From Gyromitra esculenta (taxonomy: Eukaryota; Ascomycota; Pezizomycetes; Pezizales; Discinaceae): DNA of 64,000 bases. Under the pieces are notes generated by a model that saw nothing but the letters and a program-made list of their open reading frames with translations, was not told the DNA's origin and searched no databases. The translations under genes and the position numbers were made by a program. The stretch spans positions 558,001-622,000 of the forward strand of contig JBCAML010000008.1 of assembly GCA_038503075.1 (NCBI GenBank). Reading direction: 5' to 3'. The number at the start of each line of letters is the position of its first letter. Position 1 is the first letter of the stretch. Shown piece after piece: positions 23,901 to 36,543 of the stretch.

Positions 23901-26900
23901 CTCAAGCACAAGCTTGGGAGATTTTTCCTCGCTCGCTTTTAGGGTTGATTTGTCGACGCTAGTTAGCGCTTCTGTCGAGGAACTTATTTCTTGAGCTAAT
24001 TTGTCCTGCTCGTCCAAATATTCCTTAGAATTATTTAAAATTTTGATGGCATCTGCGGAAAGCGCTTGAGGAGCGCTATCTGAAACTATTTTGCCATCTG
24101 AAAGGACGACAATCTTCTTCGCTGTTGATGAGACCAGTGACACACTGCTCTATTAACCTAGGGAAGAAGCCAATCCTATCGGAAAATACGTACTGATGTG
24201 TAACTAGAACTACTGTTCTACCAGCTAGAATATCTCCCTTGATACACTTTTCGAAAACTAGCTTACTAGTTCCCGCATCTAGTGCCGAGAGTATATCATC
24301 AAGTAATACGGTTTGCGCTGGAGAATAAGTAGCCTAAAACCGCCACTACTGTTAACATTGAACTTCCTATGTTCATATGTGAATTAGAGATTTTACTCGA
24401 GCTAAAGATAATCGAGCTTTTTGTCCACCGCTCAATGTTACGCCTACGACTGTTAGCGATTACGAGTGGTGGTATTGCACTACCGTCAGAAAGCTCACCC
24501 TTTTCCCCGACCTAAGAATAGCACGTCAATAAGGATATACTCCAAAAAGCGGGGAGATCAACCTTACTTCTGTAAGGTCGCGATGTTCAAATTTGTTCAA
24601 GTCAGTTAACAAATCACATGCTTCCAAAACAATCTTGTACCTTTTTTCCTCGTACGGGGATCCGAACAGGATGTTATCACGAATCGTTTTGTTCTGAAGC
24701 CAAGAATTCTGAGCGACATAAGCAATTCCTTCATTCCGGGGAAGATATATTTCACCCTTAAGTAGCCGCATCTCTCCAAGGAGTCCAAGAAGAAATGAGC
24801 TTTTGCCTGACCCCACGGGACCAGAAATCACCGTAAGGCCACCATAAACACAATCGACACTTAGGTTTGAAAGTCTGAAGTTGTTGTCCATATTTGAATC
24901 AGGCAAGATCCAAGATAAAGTTGCATTTTTGTAAGATGGCGCCCTCTTTGTTGGTTCATTGATTTGCTCGATCAGAGTTACCTTCTCCAGTTCTTCTTCA
25001 ACCAAAAACTTGTCGATACGGTCATAAGATACAAAAGAATTAAGAACATCCTTTGCAATAGAATTGATCACCGCTGCTAGAATTAGTCGAGTTCTAGTTT
25101 TGAGAGAGGAAGGTTATTTGTCATACAAAATTGCCCCTGGAGAATATTGAATAAACTTTTTAATTTAGATAGTATTAGTACATATATGATACCCTTTACA
25201 ATCCTCGTAAAACAATTTATCAGAAGAGCGAACCTGATTGATGTGAACAAGACACTTGTGGTCAAAGGCTGGCGCATGACTGTAGCATAAATTCCGAATG
25301 AAATAAGCTGTTCTAGTAAGCATCCTGTTATAGATTATAGAAGAATGCCACTCACCATGGGGATAGATGGTAACAGGTACGAAATTGTTGAATGTATAAG
25401 ACTGAACATTATGGTTAAGGCATTGATTTGCAACTCGGCTTCTCTCTTTTCACGGATACGAGCTAGAAAAACCCTCTCCATTCCGAAGAACTTGATAATC
25501 CTGATAGAATTAAGTGCCTCTGTCTATGAATTTCGTTAGTAAAGATAAGGATATTTGTTTAGGGGCATATTTTTTTTTACCATTAAACCGATTCTGGCAT
25601 CTATTGTTTTTCGCTGTTTCTCCTGAAGCTTGACATAATATTTCAACATCACACCAGGTATGATCATTGTTACAAGCATCAAGGCCTCGCCGACCAGGCT
25701 AGCCCACCCCAAAAGATCATAAAGAACCATGCTAGCGATAGCTATCTCCATTGGTCCTGCCGCAACGAGTTCAAGAAAACCACTAAACACAGGTATTGAT
25801 ATGTCAGTGCCCGAAACTAAGTGACTATTTTCATCGATCCTATACTCTTTATACTTCCCATCTCTCAAATTACCTGAGAAAGGGTTGAGTTGAGGCTAGG
25901 TACTAAACTACTTCTTGACATATTATCATACCTTGCATCCGTTAACTGCCTCACGTCCATACTCATTAAGTTGTTTATCTTTCCAGCTGCTGGTTGGACA
26001 CGGTCCTTCTTTTCATCCCTTTTCCCAACGTCTTTGTCTTCCTTCTTTACAGTTTCAAAGTCTGTCATCCTGATGCTTAGAGTCTTTTGTAGGATACTTT
26101 GTGTAAGGGCCGCCTTTACATGGATATCCAACCTGCGAACATTCAGCACCAGTATCCGTGGTCATATCAAACCCAAGAGATCAATCTTACCGTGCAGAAA
26201 TCAGGGCCCAAACCTGGCGAATCACGCCATTAGCTAAGGTTCCGAAAAATAGCCCACAGACATACACCCAAGGCGTGATGGTGGGCTCCTCTGATTTCTC
26301 GACATAGGCAAGTAGTTTTCGCATCGACAAGGGCCAAATAAACTAGAAATTTGTCAGCGAATATAGAATTTTAGGGAAATAGAAGATAGGTTCATACTTG
26401 ACCAAGTGCGGTTAGAAAACTACATATTATTATATAAAACAATTCATATCTCATTAATGATAATAATGTCCAGAACGTAGAGGATTTCTTGTGCTTGACA
26501 ATTTTGTTGCTCCACAGCCTTGCACTATCACAATCAGGAAGTTTAGGCAAGTCTTCAACGTCGAGATCTCTACCAAAGCCCTTGTGAATGAGAGCCTCAA
26601 TCCAATAAAAGCTTACAAAGTGACTGAAAAGTGACGCAGTCTATCAGAAGTTATTAATTAATCTGCTAAAACAACCTGTCATCTAAGGTTTAATACCTGT
26701 TCTGGAGAAACCTCGCCATTCGAGTATGGGTCAACTGGATACCAGACTCTAGGAGTCGATGCTGATAAAATAACGAAACACGAGGACAGGCTAAGACGTG
26801 CATATATTCCCCACCCTTGCCTTACCTGGGACAGCTGTTCTGGGGATGGGTGGACGAGCAACTTTGGCCATAGATCACGTTGACAAGGAAGAATAAGAAG

Positions 26901-27686
26901 AACGGCACTTGCCAATGATGCTAAGACGAAGATTGTTGGTCTATACGGTGTAGGATAGAAACGGAAGGCAAATAGAGCCAGGAGCAAGAAACAATAAATC
27001 AATTCAGTAGCTACGGGAATCCCATCAGTAAAATATTTATTAAAGGTGTATTTTTCAGCAATCTTAAACCTTCTTCGATATATTCGGCATCCTTGATGAA
27101 TCGCGATACGAACAATGTAGCATTAGCAGCCGTGAGTCCTAGAAGACATGACATCTGAGCCCAGGCCAGTTTCAAACGAGTTCCTGCATATGCAGTTAGC
27201 CCCCTGTTGCGTGAATCAAGACCGCTAGGCTTAAGGCGTGAGCCTCATCCCGACATCTAGGCGTGCATATGCAGGACAAGCCTTACCTGAAAGCTTCTCA
27301 ATTGGAGTTTTAGATGGCAGCTCATCGGGACCGTAAAGATTCAGAAATTCTTTCTTATTAACAATCTCGTAAGACCGATAATCCTTAGGCGGGAAGAAGC
27401 GGACACCAGTGAGGACCCTCCGCAGCAATAAATAGAGAACTAGAACCACGATAGCGATGCCATAGATAACAACTCGAGCCGTTCCTTCAAACCCACTTCA
27501 CAAAATAGCTGAGTTAGCAGCTAGAATATGGGAGCTAAGGATGAAGTGTAAGAAGAGTCTTGAGCTCGAAACGTACTGTTTGTTGAGACTTTCTAAAAGA
27601 GAAGGAGGAGTTTTGAAAAATTCATCATGATTTAGGTTACTTTTTATAGAAACCGTCGTATCCTGGATTCTGAGATAGTTGTACAT
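20907..27686 (-). CDS. ABC transporter, ABCC (multidrug-resistance-associated protein) subfamily, full-length
   Basis: Predicted ATP-driven exporter of organic anions, glutathione conjugates or secondary metabolites at the plasma or vacuolar membrane; substrate unknown. The protein is spread over many small exons with AT-rich introns. Order from the N-terminus: short leader MYNYLRIQDTT and a first membrane segment (TMD0-like region, 26.7-27.5 kb), TMD1 (25.1-26.3 kb), NBD1, TMD2 (22.5-23.8 kb), NBD2. NBD1 shows Walker A GPVGSGKSS (about 24.8 kb), signature LSGGQKARL (about 24.43 kb) and Walker B VLLDDILSALD (about 24.3 kb), with the Asp replacing the catalytic Glu as is usual in ABCC NBD1. 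NBD2 shows Walker A GRTGAGKSS (about 22.05 kb), signature LSQGQRQLLAFARAL (about 21.6 kb) and Walker B KLVILDE (about 21.55 kb). It ends RPGGALYSLARKSGEFEELL, typical for ABCC. The start chosen is ATG 27686. Exons were not all placed base by base; I saw no break. Confidence 0.92.
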
Positions 27687-29654
27687 GGTTGGTTTTTTGA
27701 TAAACTGGGGTATGGGCAATTTTTCTGAAGTTTGAGTTCTTAAGAAGTTTCACACTCCCCTCGAAAAATCTCCGAGGGCTTAAGACCTTTCCATTACGTG
27801 TAACTCAGGGGGGGCGTCGCGGTGGAATGCAATTAGAAATCGCGAACGACAGGGGTCATCGCTCATATTAAATGGTCATACAAATTTGTCTCCACCGCCA
27901 ACCGAGTACCTAGCCCTTTCGCGTCCAATCGGAGGCAGGGTTCTTTTGAATGGCAACCCCCCAAAATGAGTTTTTCGCAAAACCACGAAAAGGCCATTAT
28001 GAGTCAAAAAAAATTGATTGTAGCCAAGCACTAGTGAATCATAAACGACACCCCCCGTCAAGATGTCCAATTGGGCCTCTCAAGAATTAGCTTTGAAATG
28101 TGTCATTTTGTTTTATATTAGGATTGTAAGCCCGACGCTTGTGCCTTGAGGATGCACTACTTGCCGATAGAATACAAACGTCATGCAAATTGCCAACACC
28201 GTGGAGTGTTCCACGGAATCAGATACCCTCCGCTCCCTGTGGCTGGGTTCTTTATTCATGGGAAGAGATTATAATCACTATGTAGATCACGTAGGTTTGT
28301 TTACGTTTTGAAGGATTGATGGATATAAAATTAATAGGCTAAATGGATTGTACGAGGCTTAAGAACCAATAGCAGGGAACCGAAAAGGCTACGCGTATAC
28401 TCGGGTGTGCAGCGAGCTATGGCAGTGGCCCAAATAACCTCTAGTTTTCGCTAGACTAACGCCGCTCCATCTTTTTATGAGCATCATTTTTGCATTTCAC
28501 CCTACCGTGACATCTCGTATACGTAGACCACTCATCAAAATCATAGTTTAGCCAGCGCAGTTTTATAATTGATGGTGTGGTTGGCTATAAGTTTTATATT
28601 TCTGCGGATGGGGTTCTTGCAAATTTCGAATCTACTTGGGCTTAACAGATAACCTTTTTTCCTCTTTTTCATCTGTTGATCATGATATCACAAAACCCAA
28701 GATAATTTTCCTAAAAGCGCACGTGGTTCCTTGTGAAACGCTTCTTAGCTGAGTTTGACTGTTCAAATTCTATGATTGGGAGTATAGATTACTCCGACCT
28801 ATTAACCTTCCTGTTATGTTCCATGAACCTATTTCCTAAAAAAAGTTACCAGTATAGGTAGTGTAAAATATTCGAGTCGAGAAAGATATCGTACTCTGCA
28901 GCTTAGTTTCTCGACTGCCTATCATCAATCAGCGATATGAGGCAATGGTGATGTCCATCAGGGTACCACGCGAGTGACTTTTTGTGACCAAAAATAGCAA
29001 TGGCGTGCCAGTCCCGAGGTTCTGATGACAGCAGCCAATAGCCACGAGGGTCCGTCCTATCTTAGAAAACGCTGTCTAAGTGCTACTAAAAGAGTAAGAC
29101 CATCACTCTGGCAAGCCGTGATTGGTTAAAACCCGAGGCAGAATAAATGCAATATAACATTGGCAACTGCAAGAGCTTGAGTGTCATCCGAAAAGAAAAG
29201 AAATTATACCGCGATGATAGCACTCAGAGAGAACTATTTTAACCAAAAAAAGTTATTTGTGCCGTATAACTCGGGGCTGCGTATAGCGGTACGTGTACAT
29301 TATCCGTTACTTATCTTAAGGTACAACGCCCATGCTAGAAGAAAACGTGGGTCTTGTATAAGGATGTTTCGGATCAGTATGTTGCCACTAGAGAAGCACG
29401 TAATCAAGTGACACTGATTTATCCGGCAAAGAGGGCGTCGTCAGGTCCAGTGGCCCAAGCCAATAGAAGTCCATATTGATCTACATATTATGGACAATCA
29501 AAAACACCACCTTCAACCTTCTATTACTTACCCTATCCTATAATAGAAAACAAAAGAGAGAGAGAAACAAAGATCCCTTTGATAGCTTGCTAATAGATGA
29601 CCCTAAAAATCTTTGATGATTACAACTTCAAATCCCTATACTCTTTCTGGGACC
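27687..29654. other. Intergenic, AT-rich, ABC transporter promoter and GPI11 3' flank
   Basis: About 2 kb without a recognised gene. It should hold the ABCC promoter near 27.7-28 kb. Small open frames here (for example 27876-28070 minus and 29181-29411 plus) have no motif and no splice continuity. Confidence 0.45.
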
Positions 29655-30685
29655 TCAAAAAGGAAACTTCTTCCCGTGGAAAATAGATCCAAGAGTCTTT
29701 CCGGCGAGATAGCCGATATAGACGCCAGTAACGATAGTCACTGGCCACTTCTGCCATTCGCGATCCCTGTAGACAAGTCAGAAAAAAGGTTACCTTTGAT
29801 AACCGGCATTATAGCCAATGCAAGCATTAAACGAGAAACATTGCACTGCAGAGCCTACGTCACTGCTTGTCTCATCATGATGTGCCAGAAAATTCGCGGC
29901 CCGATGAGGGGAAGGCTTTCAAATATTATACGGGGAGCGGGGTTGCGATAACTTACCAATCTAATATTACAGTTAAGTTAGTAATCATTCCCGATAGCTT
30001 CGAAGAAAGGGAAAAAACAAACCTAGGGGAATAGGAACAGCTCCCAACCATCCTCCCAACAGCGCCCCTAAGGCACCTCCATAAGCCCCATCTATAGGCA
30101 CGGAAACTGAGACAATATCCCTCCATTTTTGCCCATCAACTCCATTCGTATAGATCAACGGGAATGGTACCAAGAGTGCCACATGCGCTGCGCAGAGAAT
30201 TGTATGGGAGAAATGTGAGGTAACGGGAGCTCCGAAAAGGACCATGCAAACATAGAGGATCACTGTTCCTACAGTAGAGGCAAGAAGTAGCGATAGGAAA
30301 GCTGGCTAAAACGTGATAAAATTGTCGGTTAGAAATTTGTTTCGTTTTGAGAAAATAGAGACGTGGCAGGGAAAGGTACCAGAATCTTGCTGCTAATTCC
30401 CGTCGCCGCATGCTGCTCCCCCTTTTTTGGCGTCTTTGCGCGTTTTCCCTTAGTCACGCCACTTCCGAGCTCCAAACAAAATAAGGCATACAAGACTTGA
30501 GTGAGGGCTAAGAGCGGAAACGTCGAAAGAAGGGCAGATGGAGGACTGTCGACAAGACTCCCGAAAGACGCATAGGAGACACCTGCTACCACAGCGCTGT
30601 GAAGATGGGTAACTAGAAAGGCAACAGCATTCGGAGTGCCATCTATTCGCTGTAAGGTCGGTGATTTCGAAGCTTGCGACGGCAT
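29655..30685 (-). CDS. GPI11: GPI biosynthesis protein Pig-F (Gpi11)
   Basis: ER membrane protein that works with GPI7/GPI13 to add ethanolamine phosphate to the GPI anchor precursor. Four exons (30380-30685, 30023-30305, 29957-29960, 29655-29766) join in frame to 234 aa. Several hydrophobic helices are visible: [77 protein letters not shown]. The Pig-F signature runs [20 protein letters not shown] then [20 protein letters not shown] and ends [11 protein letters not shown]. Reading [10 protein letters not shown] needs a 4-nt microexon (ATTG) between a 62-nt intron with a TACTAAC branch site and a 190-nt intron with GTAAGT donor. The start is ATG 30685 ([12 protein letters not shown]). Confidence 0.93.
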
Positions 30686-32628
30686 GAAGGTCAATGGATG
30701 CTGGGTGAAGTATCTCGACTCTCTATGGGTCTAGGTGTATGTGAACCGTTGAGGCTTCCGCGTTGCGCCGCAAAGCTTGGACATTGTGCTTGGCAAGCCT
30801 TGGCACGTATCTTACAACCCACTTAACGCTAAACGGTGACAGCCAACGCCTCTTTACCAGAACTTAGAAACCCGTTATTCAGTGGAGGTTAAGAAAAAAT
30901 TATCAAAGTGAGTCTTTTTAGATCGCCATTTTTCCGTATCCTTTAGGCTAATCTGCGCTGAGCTCACTGAGATTCTCTTAGCTGCGAAAGCCCGTTTGCA
31001 ATGTTTGGGCTCGTAGCTAAATTCCACGAGTCAACACTAAGTGACAGTTCCACTTTTGAGGCAGGCATAGCCCATGCAATTAACTTAATTGTGGAATGCG
31101 CACTTGATTGTAATACCTTATTACGAGATAATTACACTTTATACCAATGTAATTATCGCCTCTCCCTCTTTTTGCAGGAGAATTTATTTATCCAGAGTCT
31201 ACAATAACATTAAGATTTGAGACTGGGCCGCTGGAACCTTTATATTTTCGCCGTTTGCACTTCTCCCTGCAGTCGGGAATCTACGACAGGAGAAAACCCG
31301 AACGTCCCACCGACACATCCAGCTGTGTGCACTATTCTCGGCACTAGCGGTTCTCTATCGCTTCTGGAGCTCCGTCGATGACACTACAACTCTTGTAACG
31401 GCAATGGGAACTTGAAAAATCAAATCGAATACGACGATAGCCTGAAATCGGATATCGATAATATTCTGTCTTTCGCTTTGCAGTTGCAGGATTTCGTTAG
31501 TTCGCACAGGGGTTTGAAGGAACCGAACTGCTCAGCGCTCAAGGGCTATAAGTCTTTACTTGTCGTTGAGGTCGTCATGAAATTAATGCAAGTCAGGTAG
31601 CCGGTTGATGTAGATAAGCCTATAGCGAAGATATGATTAGAAAATGTACAAGCATAACTACATGTATGTGGTTAACTCATATGTCTGTTTAAGTTGGTCA
31701 AGGCTACGTTTATACATTCTAGAAACATGGAACTAGAAAATAATTAAAATCAAACCAAATAAAAGACCTTTGAAGTTTCAAATTCAATGCATAAATCATC
31801 CAGGAGTACATGTATTTTTTGCTAAGGACGGTTAATTTTCTGATGGGCATTGATGATATCACAATGCATCACTCGTCCACTGGGGGGGGAGACAGACGCA
31901 AGTTTAAAAAGACACAAGATATTTGGTCTCAATTAAAAGACTATCGATATACAGTGTTTCAGTAACGCTCCGGCTACTCCCAAGCGGGGTTCTCCATATA
32001 TATGTGCAGCTACCTCTTAGCATGAATTATCACTCGCTCTTGCACGGGATGTTTTTTTGCCAAACTGTTTCGCAGGAGCCAAATTGGAAATTCACCTGTG
32101 ATTTTTCAGTGAAGCGATTTCCCCCATAATCAGGCTTTGGTTTCATGCGTTTGTCACTTTCATAGAAGTTGGGTATCCCACCCACGTGACATCGAAAGTT
32201 CTAGACATGTCTAAACTGCTCTTGAGTTCTATCCCAACGATTAAAAAAACTCTCGAAGAAACTCTAGCCTCTTTATTTATCGCTATACTTGAATTTATTG
32301 CATAAGGATTTCGTGACGATGCCTTTATAGCTATACATGTAGCTACATGTATGATGCTAGGAATTTAGAGCAAAGGATGGATGTTAGGTTGTTTCCAGTT
32401 TCTGCAAAGCAAAAGCGTAGTATTTTTTCACAAGACGGTTATTTCCAAAGCTTTTTAACGCCTCGCACAGATTACATTGCTTCAAAACACCCCCTCACCT
32501 CCCACTCTCACAAAATCTACCACGACTCATCGCAAATCTTCCCGGTCTGGCTCCCTTCCTGTATTCACCCCTTGTTCACCCCTCCTTCCTTTATCCATTT
32601 ATTCGCCTAGAAATCGATAGCCATCACA
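30686..32628. other. Intergenic, GPI11 promoter and F-box/ankyrin promoter
   Basis: No gene recognised. TACATGTA palindromes occur at 31659, 31807, 32334 and 32344; the last two form a perfect 20-bp palindrome at 32333-32352 about 280 bp before the F-box/ankyrin start. Small frames at 31001 and 31412 lack motifs. Confidence 0.45.
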
Positions 32629-33758
32629 ATGGCAGCCTTCGCTGCTTTTCCAAACGAGATACTCCTTCTTTTTGCTGATAATCTTCCGGAGTCTGATCTC
32701 AATGCTTTGCTTCGGACCAACCACAAGTTCCTTCATCTCCTTTACCCAGTGTTGTATAAGTTAGCACTTACGGCAATAGCTCCAGGCGGGATAAATGTAC
32801 TTCATTGGGCAGCAAGAAATGGAGTGAAAGCGACGGCCCTGTCTTTGCTAGGAAGGGGCGCCGATATCGAGGCACAAGTCTGCTGGACTCCGAGTGACCT
32901 AAAATATGGATTTGCAGCACTTCACCACGCAGTAAGAAATGGCCATGAAGAATTGGTAAGACTCTTACTAGATAGGGAGCTAGCCTCGAAAGTCAGGTTC
33001 TGATATATAATGATTCCGTGCTCCACCTTGCTTTAGAGGGTGGCAACGAGAAAGTTCTCGAACTACTGATCGAAAGAGGCGCTGATTGCGCTGTAAGATT
33101 CAATGGGCGTTCTGTACTACGCGCAGCAGCTAGTGTAAGTATTAAGATGGTCCATGTGTTATTCGAAAAAGGAGCGGTTATCGACACGATCGGTGGAGGC
33201 TGGGGACTTGGACTTCTGGACGCCGTGAGAGCTGGGAAACTCGACATCATAAAATTCTTGATCGATAAAGGCGCTGATATCAACGGCATATGCACCCATC
33301 TTAGGCCTGGAATTACCCCGCTTCATGAAGCTGTAGAAATAGGGAGCTTCGAAATTGCAAAGTTTCTCGTTGACAGCGGCGCCGATATCAACGGCACCTT
33401 CAATCATAAATTTCCAGGAACCACTCCACTCCATCGGGCAATCGACCTCGCTCATAAGGTTTTGGCTATGTTTCTGGTTAGGAGGGGAGCAAGTATCAAT
33501 ATTCCCGGGAGATTGAGAAAGACAGCTCTACATGAGACGGCGTTCCGAGAGAACGATAGACTCCTTAAGTTCCTTTTAGACAGTGGTGCGGAGGTCAACC
33601 CTCCCGGCCCACATATTCCATACCACCTAGTCCCAATTAAGGAGGAAGCTGGATATTACGACCAGAAAACACTTATCGAGTTTGCAAGATCCTTCCATAG
33701 TGAACCTATGATGGAATTTTTAGAGGCGAAATTTTTTTATCTCTCAATAAGACTGTAA
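32629..33758 (+). pseudogene. F-box/ankyrin-repeat protein gene with a frameshift
   Basis: Two overlapping frames together make one F-box/ankyrin protein. Frame 1 (32629-33003) has an N-terminal F-box-like segment (FPNEILLLFADNLPESDLNA, LRTNHKFLHLLYPVLY) and the first ankyrin repeats (GINVLHWAARNGVKATALSL, FAALHHAVRNGHEELVRLLL). The ankyrin consensus then jumps to another frame, which reads GASLESQVLIYNDSVLHLAL and continues to the stop at 33758 with at least five more repeats (for example VLELLIERGAD, ITPLHEAVEIGSFEIAKFLV, TPLHRAID, FLLDSGAEVN). The switch falls at the GGG of 32975-32977 and is explained by loss of one base in a G-run. No intron with correct phase fits. It may be a true pseudogene or an assembly error. 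If intact it would be a ubiquitin-ligase adaptor or scaffold of unknown target. Confidence 0.8.
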
Positions 33759-36543
33759 TTTTTGCTAATAAAATCTCCAATCTAGAGAACCCATTCGTTT
33801 CCTTTTCGTTAAGGTTACTTCCATTGACAGAGGTCCTAAAGCATACATACGTGTATATCTATATAATGGGGTCTTGTTGAAAGAGGAAGGCAGCTACCAC
33901 CTTGGAAGGTTAGATCGCGACAAGTATATAATCCTGTATACATACCCAATTCCTCAATCACATAGGTCCGCAATACCAGATAACGTTTAATGTATGCCAA
34001 GTAATAAATTCCTATGACGGAAGGCATCCGTTCTGCTCATCATACTTCAGTTGTTAATGGCGCCCTTCTGAAAGTGAGAATTTAACCACAATATCTGTTT
34101 CTATCTGTTTTACCTCTGCTCTAGTTCCTAAACTTTATGCCTCAACAAGTACCATAGTCTTATTGCCTATCAAACATGATCTAATAAGCTTTTAAAACTC
34201 TAAATTTGCTGCAGCTTTTTCTAATCACCAAAAGATACATATAGCACCAAAGGAAATCCCAGCAAGAGTACACAGCGAGTTTAGAGCGTTGATACTAGAC
34301 AGGGCTTTCACTCCCTCTTGCTGAGTTAACGATATATAAGGTGTGGTCTGTGCGGAGGAGATTCTGCCGTTAGCCGCTGCCCTGCAGGTCTCGCCTTTCA
34401 CCCTGGTCATGATCCAATATTGTCCCTCGATGTCAGCTCTCGATGGTGGTTGTACCACGCCAGAGTTTATAAATAAAATACACTGCGAGAGCATCACCCG
34501 AAGACGTGATGCCCTAGCGTATAATTCTGCAGAGAAACATTTCAATTACCGCTATAGCTACGACTCTAGACTACGATTCAATACCTATCGATAATCCCAG
34601 GCTATCTCACCTGTGAGCTTTCTTCTCTAGCTTCTTGCCATTTATTCCCAATCACACTTGGCTTTATATGATCTTCCGGGGGGGAATGATCTTGGGACAA
34701 GATCCCTGTATCACAAGACGTCTTTTTCTCTCGACTTTCGTGCTTCCTCGCTTAGGGCGATACACCTTTTTCCCCTTTCATACGTAAAATCACTCGATTA
34801 GAAATTTCCGGGAAAGCTAACCCCGAGAACTCCAAAAACAGAAGCATAAGAAAGTTCGCGGGATTCAGCACCCAACGTGGCGAAAGCAGGGGTAGCGGTA
34901 CACAAACTTTGATTTAACTTGCGGGAGGCCTTGCCGTAATATATGGATTTGGAATCGAGTACCTCGGATCCATGACTCTAGGGTTTTCGCCCGGTTGTGG
35001 TGTTTATGGTAGTATACGTAGTCTTCCTGTGAACGATGGCAAAACGCTACAAAGTAGTTCTATCTAGATCTTACAAGAGCAAAATTTGCAATTTGATCCC
35101 CCCAATTGCAATACATTTTACTACCCGTCACTCCTTTGGACGGAAACTCTGGCCTGGGCTGCCAGGAGCTGGGACAGATTTCATCGCTGGGCCTATAGAT
35201 TTCCAGAAGGGTTAGATGTGGGTTCGACCCCCAGAAAATCCCCAGAACTAAATTGATTGGGATCCCTTGTCTAAAGTACGTCCACTACCAAAAAACAGAC
35301 TATAAATACCTTCCCTCAAAATAAATAAATAGATAAAGGACCCGAGAGCACTCTAACTAGGTAGAAGTAAAAAATCCCCCCCTAGAAATCTACTCGGTGG
35401 TAACGACCTTCAATACGAATCGAATCCATCAAGCCCTAGCAGGTCGGCGACTAGTTGGTTAGCCTCAAGCCCTTGATGTACCCGAAAGAATAGCTATAGT
35501 TACACGCCGGCCCGCAAAAAAGTCAGCAGGAAAACTCTTCCCTGAAATTCCGCAAACTCTAGAGTAGTTTTGCTAGAAGTGACGCCTCTGAGGTTTTCTT
35601 TTTTTTTCCCCTCCAAGAAGTTTACTGGATTACCGCACCATGCGATTTTGTCGTTCGCTGCATGCTGACAAGATTCGGATCTTTTGGCGATTCTGGGCGA
35701 CAGGGGTATGTAGGTGTGTATGTTTAATTAAGGTTAATGTATCCCCAGGCGGGGGTTTTCTTGGGTAACAGGTACGCATTTAGGTCATCGTTTAGAATTC
35801 AGTCAGGTACAAAGGGGGGAGGCCTCTGATTACCCCGGAGTATTGTTGTCTGAGCCCTTGCAGAATACTGCACTTTTGTTTCCGTTTTTTATGTAATTAG
35901 TTTTTTCTCGATTGCTTTGTGCTTAAGACGTCACAGCAATAGTTTCGCTACGACTACAATTGGTCCCGATAATACATATATACGAGGCAATCATTATGCC
36001 TATATAGAGATGCTAACATACATATACGAGATAAAACGGGGTTGAGAGAACCAGGCTCCGATATTTTAGATATCTTAGAGACTCCCCGAAACGAAAGAGT
36101 GGCAACTAGGCGTGCCAACGACTATTGCAGAGATATATTCCTTAAAACCCATCGTACCCAATCGCAAAACAGTACTCAATGTCAACTCCACCACATGGCC
36201 AGCTATCGACGTGTTGCAGTTCAGAAATCACGTGACGAATTCGGAACTCGGCATCAAGTACATTTGTCTCACTCGGCTTACTCTCGTGGGGCGTACGAAG
36301 TTAAGATACGGGCTAAAGAATACATAACGGGAAATACGTGATATTATTAGGTCTCCCTAAACGAACTCCCTATGTGAAGGAAGTACCTATACGAGCTGAA
36401 AGGTATCTCTAAATAATAGTATAAGTAGGAAGCACAAGTAAAGTTTTTTAATACCATCTCAGCAGACAGACAGGCAGACAGACAGATAAAATTCTTTCAC
36501 GAACACTTAAATTGTTCTCATCCTTACCACCACCTTTTGCATC
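33759..36543. other. Intergenic, with a possible coding relic near 36.1 kb
   Basis: No intact gene. A 71-codon frame at 36112-36327 reads like decayed coding sequence (AEIYSLKPIVPNRKTVLN, LQFRNHVTNSELGIKYICL) but I cannot name a family. A B-box-like GGTTCGACCCC near 35218 does not fold as a tRNA. CAGACAGACAGGCAGACAGA repeats occur at about 36463-36486. Confidence 0.4.

Noticed and set aside
32956..33037. Intron to explain the ankyrin frame change (GTAAGA...TTTAG)
   Set aside because: Splicing there leads into a stop and removes a conserved repeat; a one-base deletion fits better.
35150..35250. Possible tRNA around GGTTCGACCCC
   Set aside because: T-stem has a mismatch and no 5' strand pairs with the 3' end.
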